From assembly GCA_002348535.1 (NCBI GenBank), contig DEBL01000001.1, forward strand, positions 1 to 15,412: 15,412 nucleotides of DNA, in the 5' to 3' direction. A program made the position numbers and the translations under genes. This document shows positions 14,770 through 15,412 of this stretch, one piece after another. The DNA comes from Deltaproteobacteria bacterium UBA2957 (GTDB lineage: Bacteria; Myxococcota_A; UBA796). Position 1 is the stretch's first letter; the number at the start of each line of letters is the position of its first letter. The notes beneath the pieces are model-generated. The model saw only the letters and a program-made list of their open reading frames with translations, made no database searches and was not told the origin of the DNA.

Positions 14770-15165
14770 ATGGTCAGAGTTGTTGCGGGATTAGTGATGG
14801 ATTGCGGTCGGGTGTTGGTGGCGCAGCGTGGCCATCAGAAACGAATGGGTGGCCTGTGGGAATTTCCAGGCGGAAAGGTTGAGCACGGCGAAGACGATGC
14901 GACGGCTCTGATTCGCGAACTGGCAGAGGAGTTGGCCGTGGTCGTCACGGTTGGCGAATGCCTCGGGGAGCACATCGAAACCGAGGACCGGGGCCCATTC
15001 TGCTTAGTGGCTTACAAGGCCACGATTCGCTCGGGTACACCCGTACTTACCGAGCACGAACAGGTCCGATGGTGTCGCCCCGATCAACTGATGGAACTGG
15101 AGTGGGCCCCGGCGGACCTCCCCTTCGTCGAGCGGCTGGTCAACGGGTCAGTTTCCTGTACTTGA
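14770..15165 (+). CDS. MutT-like Nudix hydrolase
   Basis: The 131-residue protein is the size of MutT/NudG-type pyrophosphohydrolases, which hydrolyse oxidised or non-canonical nucleoside triphosphates to monophosphates. The leader strand VVAGLVMDCGRVLVAQR and GLWEFPGGKVEHGE match MutT. The Nudix box spans G35 to V57: G35, E41, R49, E50, E53 and E54 are in place, so metal binding and catalysis should be intact. The usual final glycine of the box is replaced by A56. The ATG follows GAGG (14761-14764) with a 5-base gap. The N-terminus faces the RND exporter gene with only about 55 bp between their starts. The 3' end overlaps the ettA 3' end by 26 bp on the opposite strand. 8-oxo-dGTP is the likeliest substrate from MutT resemblance, but NudG-like CTP derivatives are also possible. 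Confidence 0.9.
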   Translation: MVRVVAGLVMDCGRVLVAQRGHQKRMGGLWEFPGGKVEHGEDDATALIRELAEELAVVVTVGECLGEHIETEDRGPFCLVAYKATIRSGTPVLTEHEQVRWCRPDQLMELEWAPADLPFVERLVNGSVSCT

Positions 15166-15412
15166 TGCGCTTGGGTTGCGATGCATCCTCTCCCTTTCGG
15201 GCCCGCAAGTCTCGTTCGTACTCTTGATAGTTTCCTTCGAACCACATCACTTCAGAGTCGCCCTCAAATGCGAGAATATGGGTCGCAATTCGGTCGAGGA
15301 AGTACCGGTCGTGGCTGATCACTACGGCGCATCCGGGAAAGGTCAGTAGCGCATCCTCAAGGTTGCGAAGCGTTTCCACATCCAAGTCGTTGGTGGGCTC
15401 ATCGAGCAGCAT
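15140..15412 (-). CDS. ettA: EttA, ABCF ribosome-associated translational throttle (C-terminal 90 residues; 5' end off the window)
   Basis: Only the last 90 codons are present, about one sixth of a protein that is usually around 555 residues. They begin at the Walker B/D-loop of the second nucleotide-binding domain (LLDEPTNDLDVETL), followed by the switch histidine in VVISHDRYFLDRIATHI. The tail, ILAFEGDSEVMWFEGNYQEY and then QPKRIKYRKLT, is the characteristic EttA ending that separates it from Uup and other ABCF proteins. EttA binds the ribosomal E site and gates entry into elongation according to the ATP/ADP ratio. The stop (15140-15142) lies inside the Nudix gene on the opposite strand. 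No ABC transporter permease is implied, as ABCF proteins are soluble. The internal methionine at the window edge is not the true start. Confidence 0.93.
   Translation of the reverse strand: MLLDEPTNDLDVETLRNLEDALLTFPGCAVVISHDRYFLDRIATHILAFEGDSEVMWFEGNYQEYERDLRARKGEDASQPKRIKYRKLTR

Overview
The window is a gene-dense chromosomal segment of moderate-to-high GC (judged by eye). It comes from a bacterium that exports lipoproteins and carries an EttA-type ABCF protein and an RND/MMPL exporter, which suggests a Gram-negative. I cannot name a genus. A Myxococcota-like or planctomycete-like lineage would fit, but that is a guess. I see no tRNA, rRNA, CRISPR array, insertion sequence or integrase, so this looks like ordinary vertically inherited chromosome with one unusual gene cluster rather than a mobile island.

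Left two-thirds, minus strand (8521 down to 1): five genes are packed into an apparent operon with junctions of -4, +2, -4 and -26 bp. In transcription order they encode a beta-class DNA methyltransferase with no visible restriction partner (8521-7169), an LPG_synthase_TM/UPF0104-type membrane protein (7172-6294), two different cobalamin-binding-type radical SAM enzymes (6291-4984 and 4987-3458), and a DegT/DnrJ/EryC1/StrS PLP aminotransferase (3483-2296). Two exported proteins of unknown function follow at looser spacing (2232-991 and 838-1, the latter cut by the window edge). The radical SAM pair, aminotransferase and membrane protein look like a small pathway that builds and perhaps translocates an amino-bearing lipid-, sugar- or peptide-type product. 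The DNA methyltransferase at its head is unexpected.

Middle, plus strand (8723-11360): divergent from that operon is a three-gene unit. It encodes a 299-residue protein I do not recognise, a TauE/SafE-family permease 3 bp downstream, and a full-length carbamate kinase with no arginine-deiminase or transcarbamylase gene beside it. The divergent intergenic region holds a short tandem repeat containing ACCGGT. An AT-rich spacer with a perfect-arm hairpin follows the carbamate kinase gene.

Right third: an exported, probably lipoprotein, alpha-helical unknown (11582-12433) converges with 2 bp to spare on a 12-TM MMPL/RND exporter (14715-12436, minus). Divergent from the exporter is a MutT-like Nudix hydrolase (14770-15165), whose 3' end overlaps by 26 bp the convergent 3' end of ettA (15412-15140, cut by the window edge).
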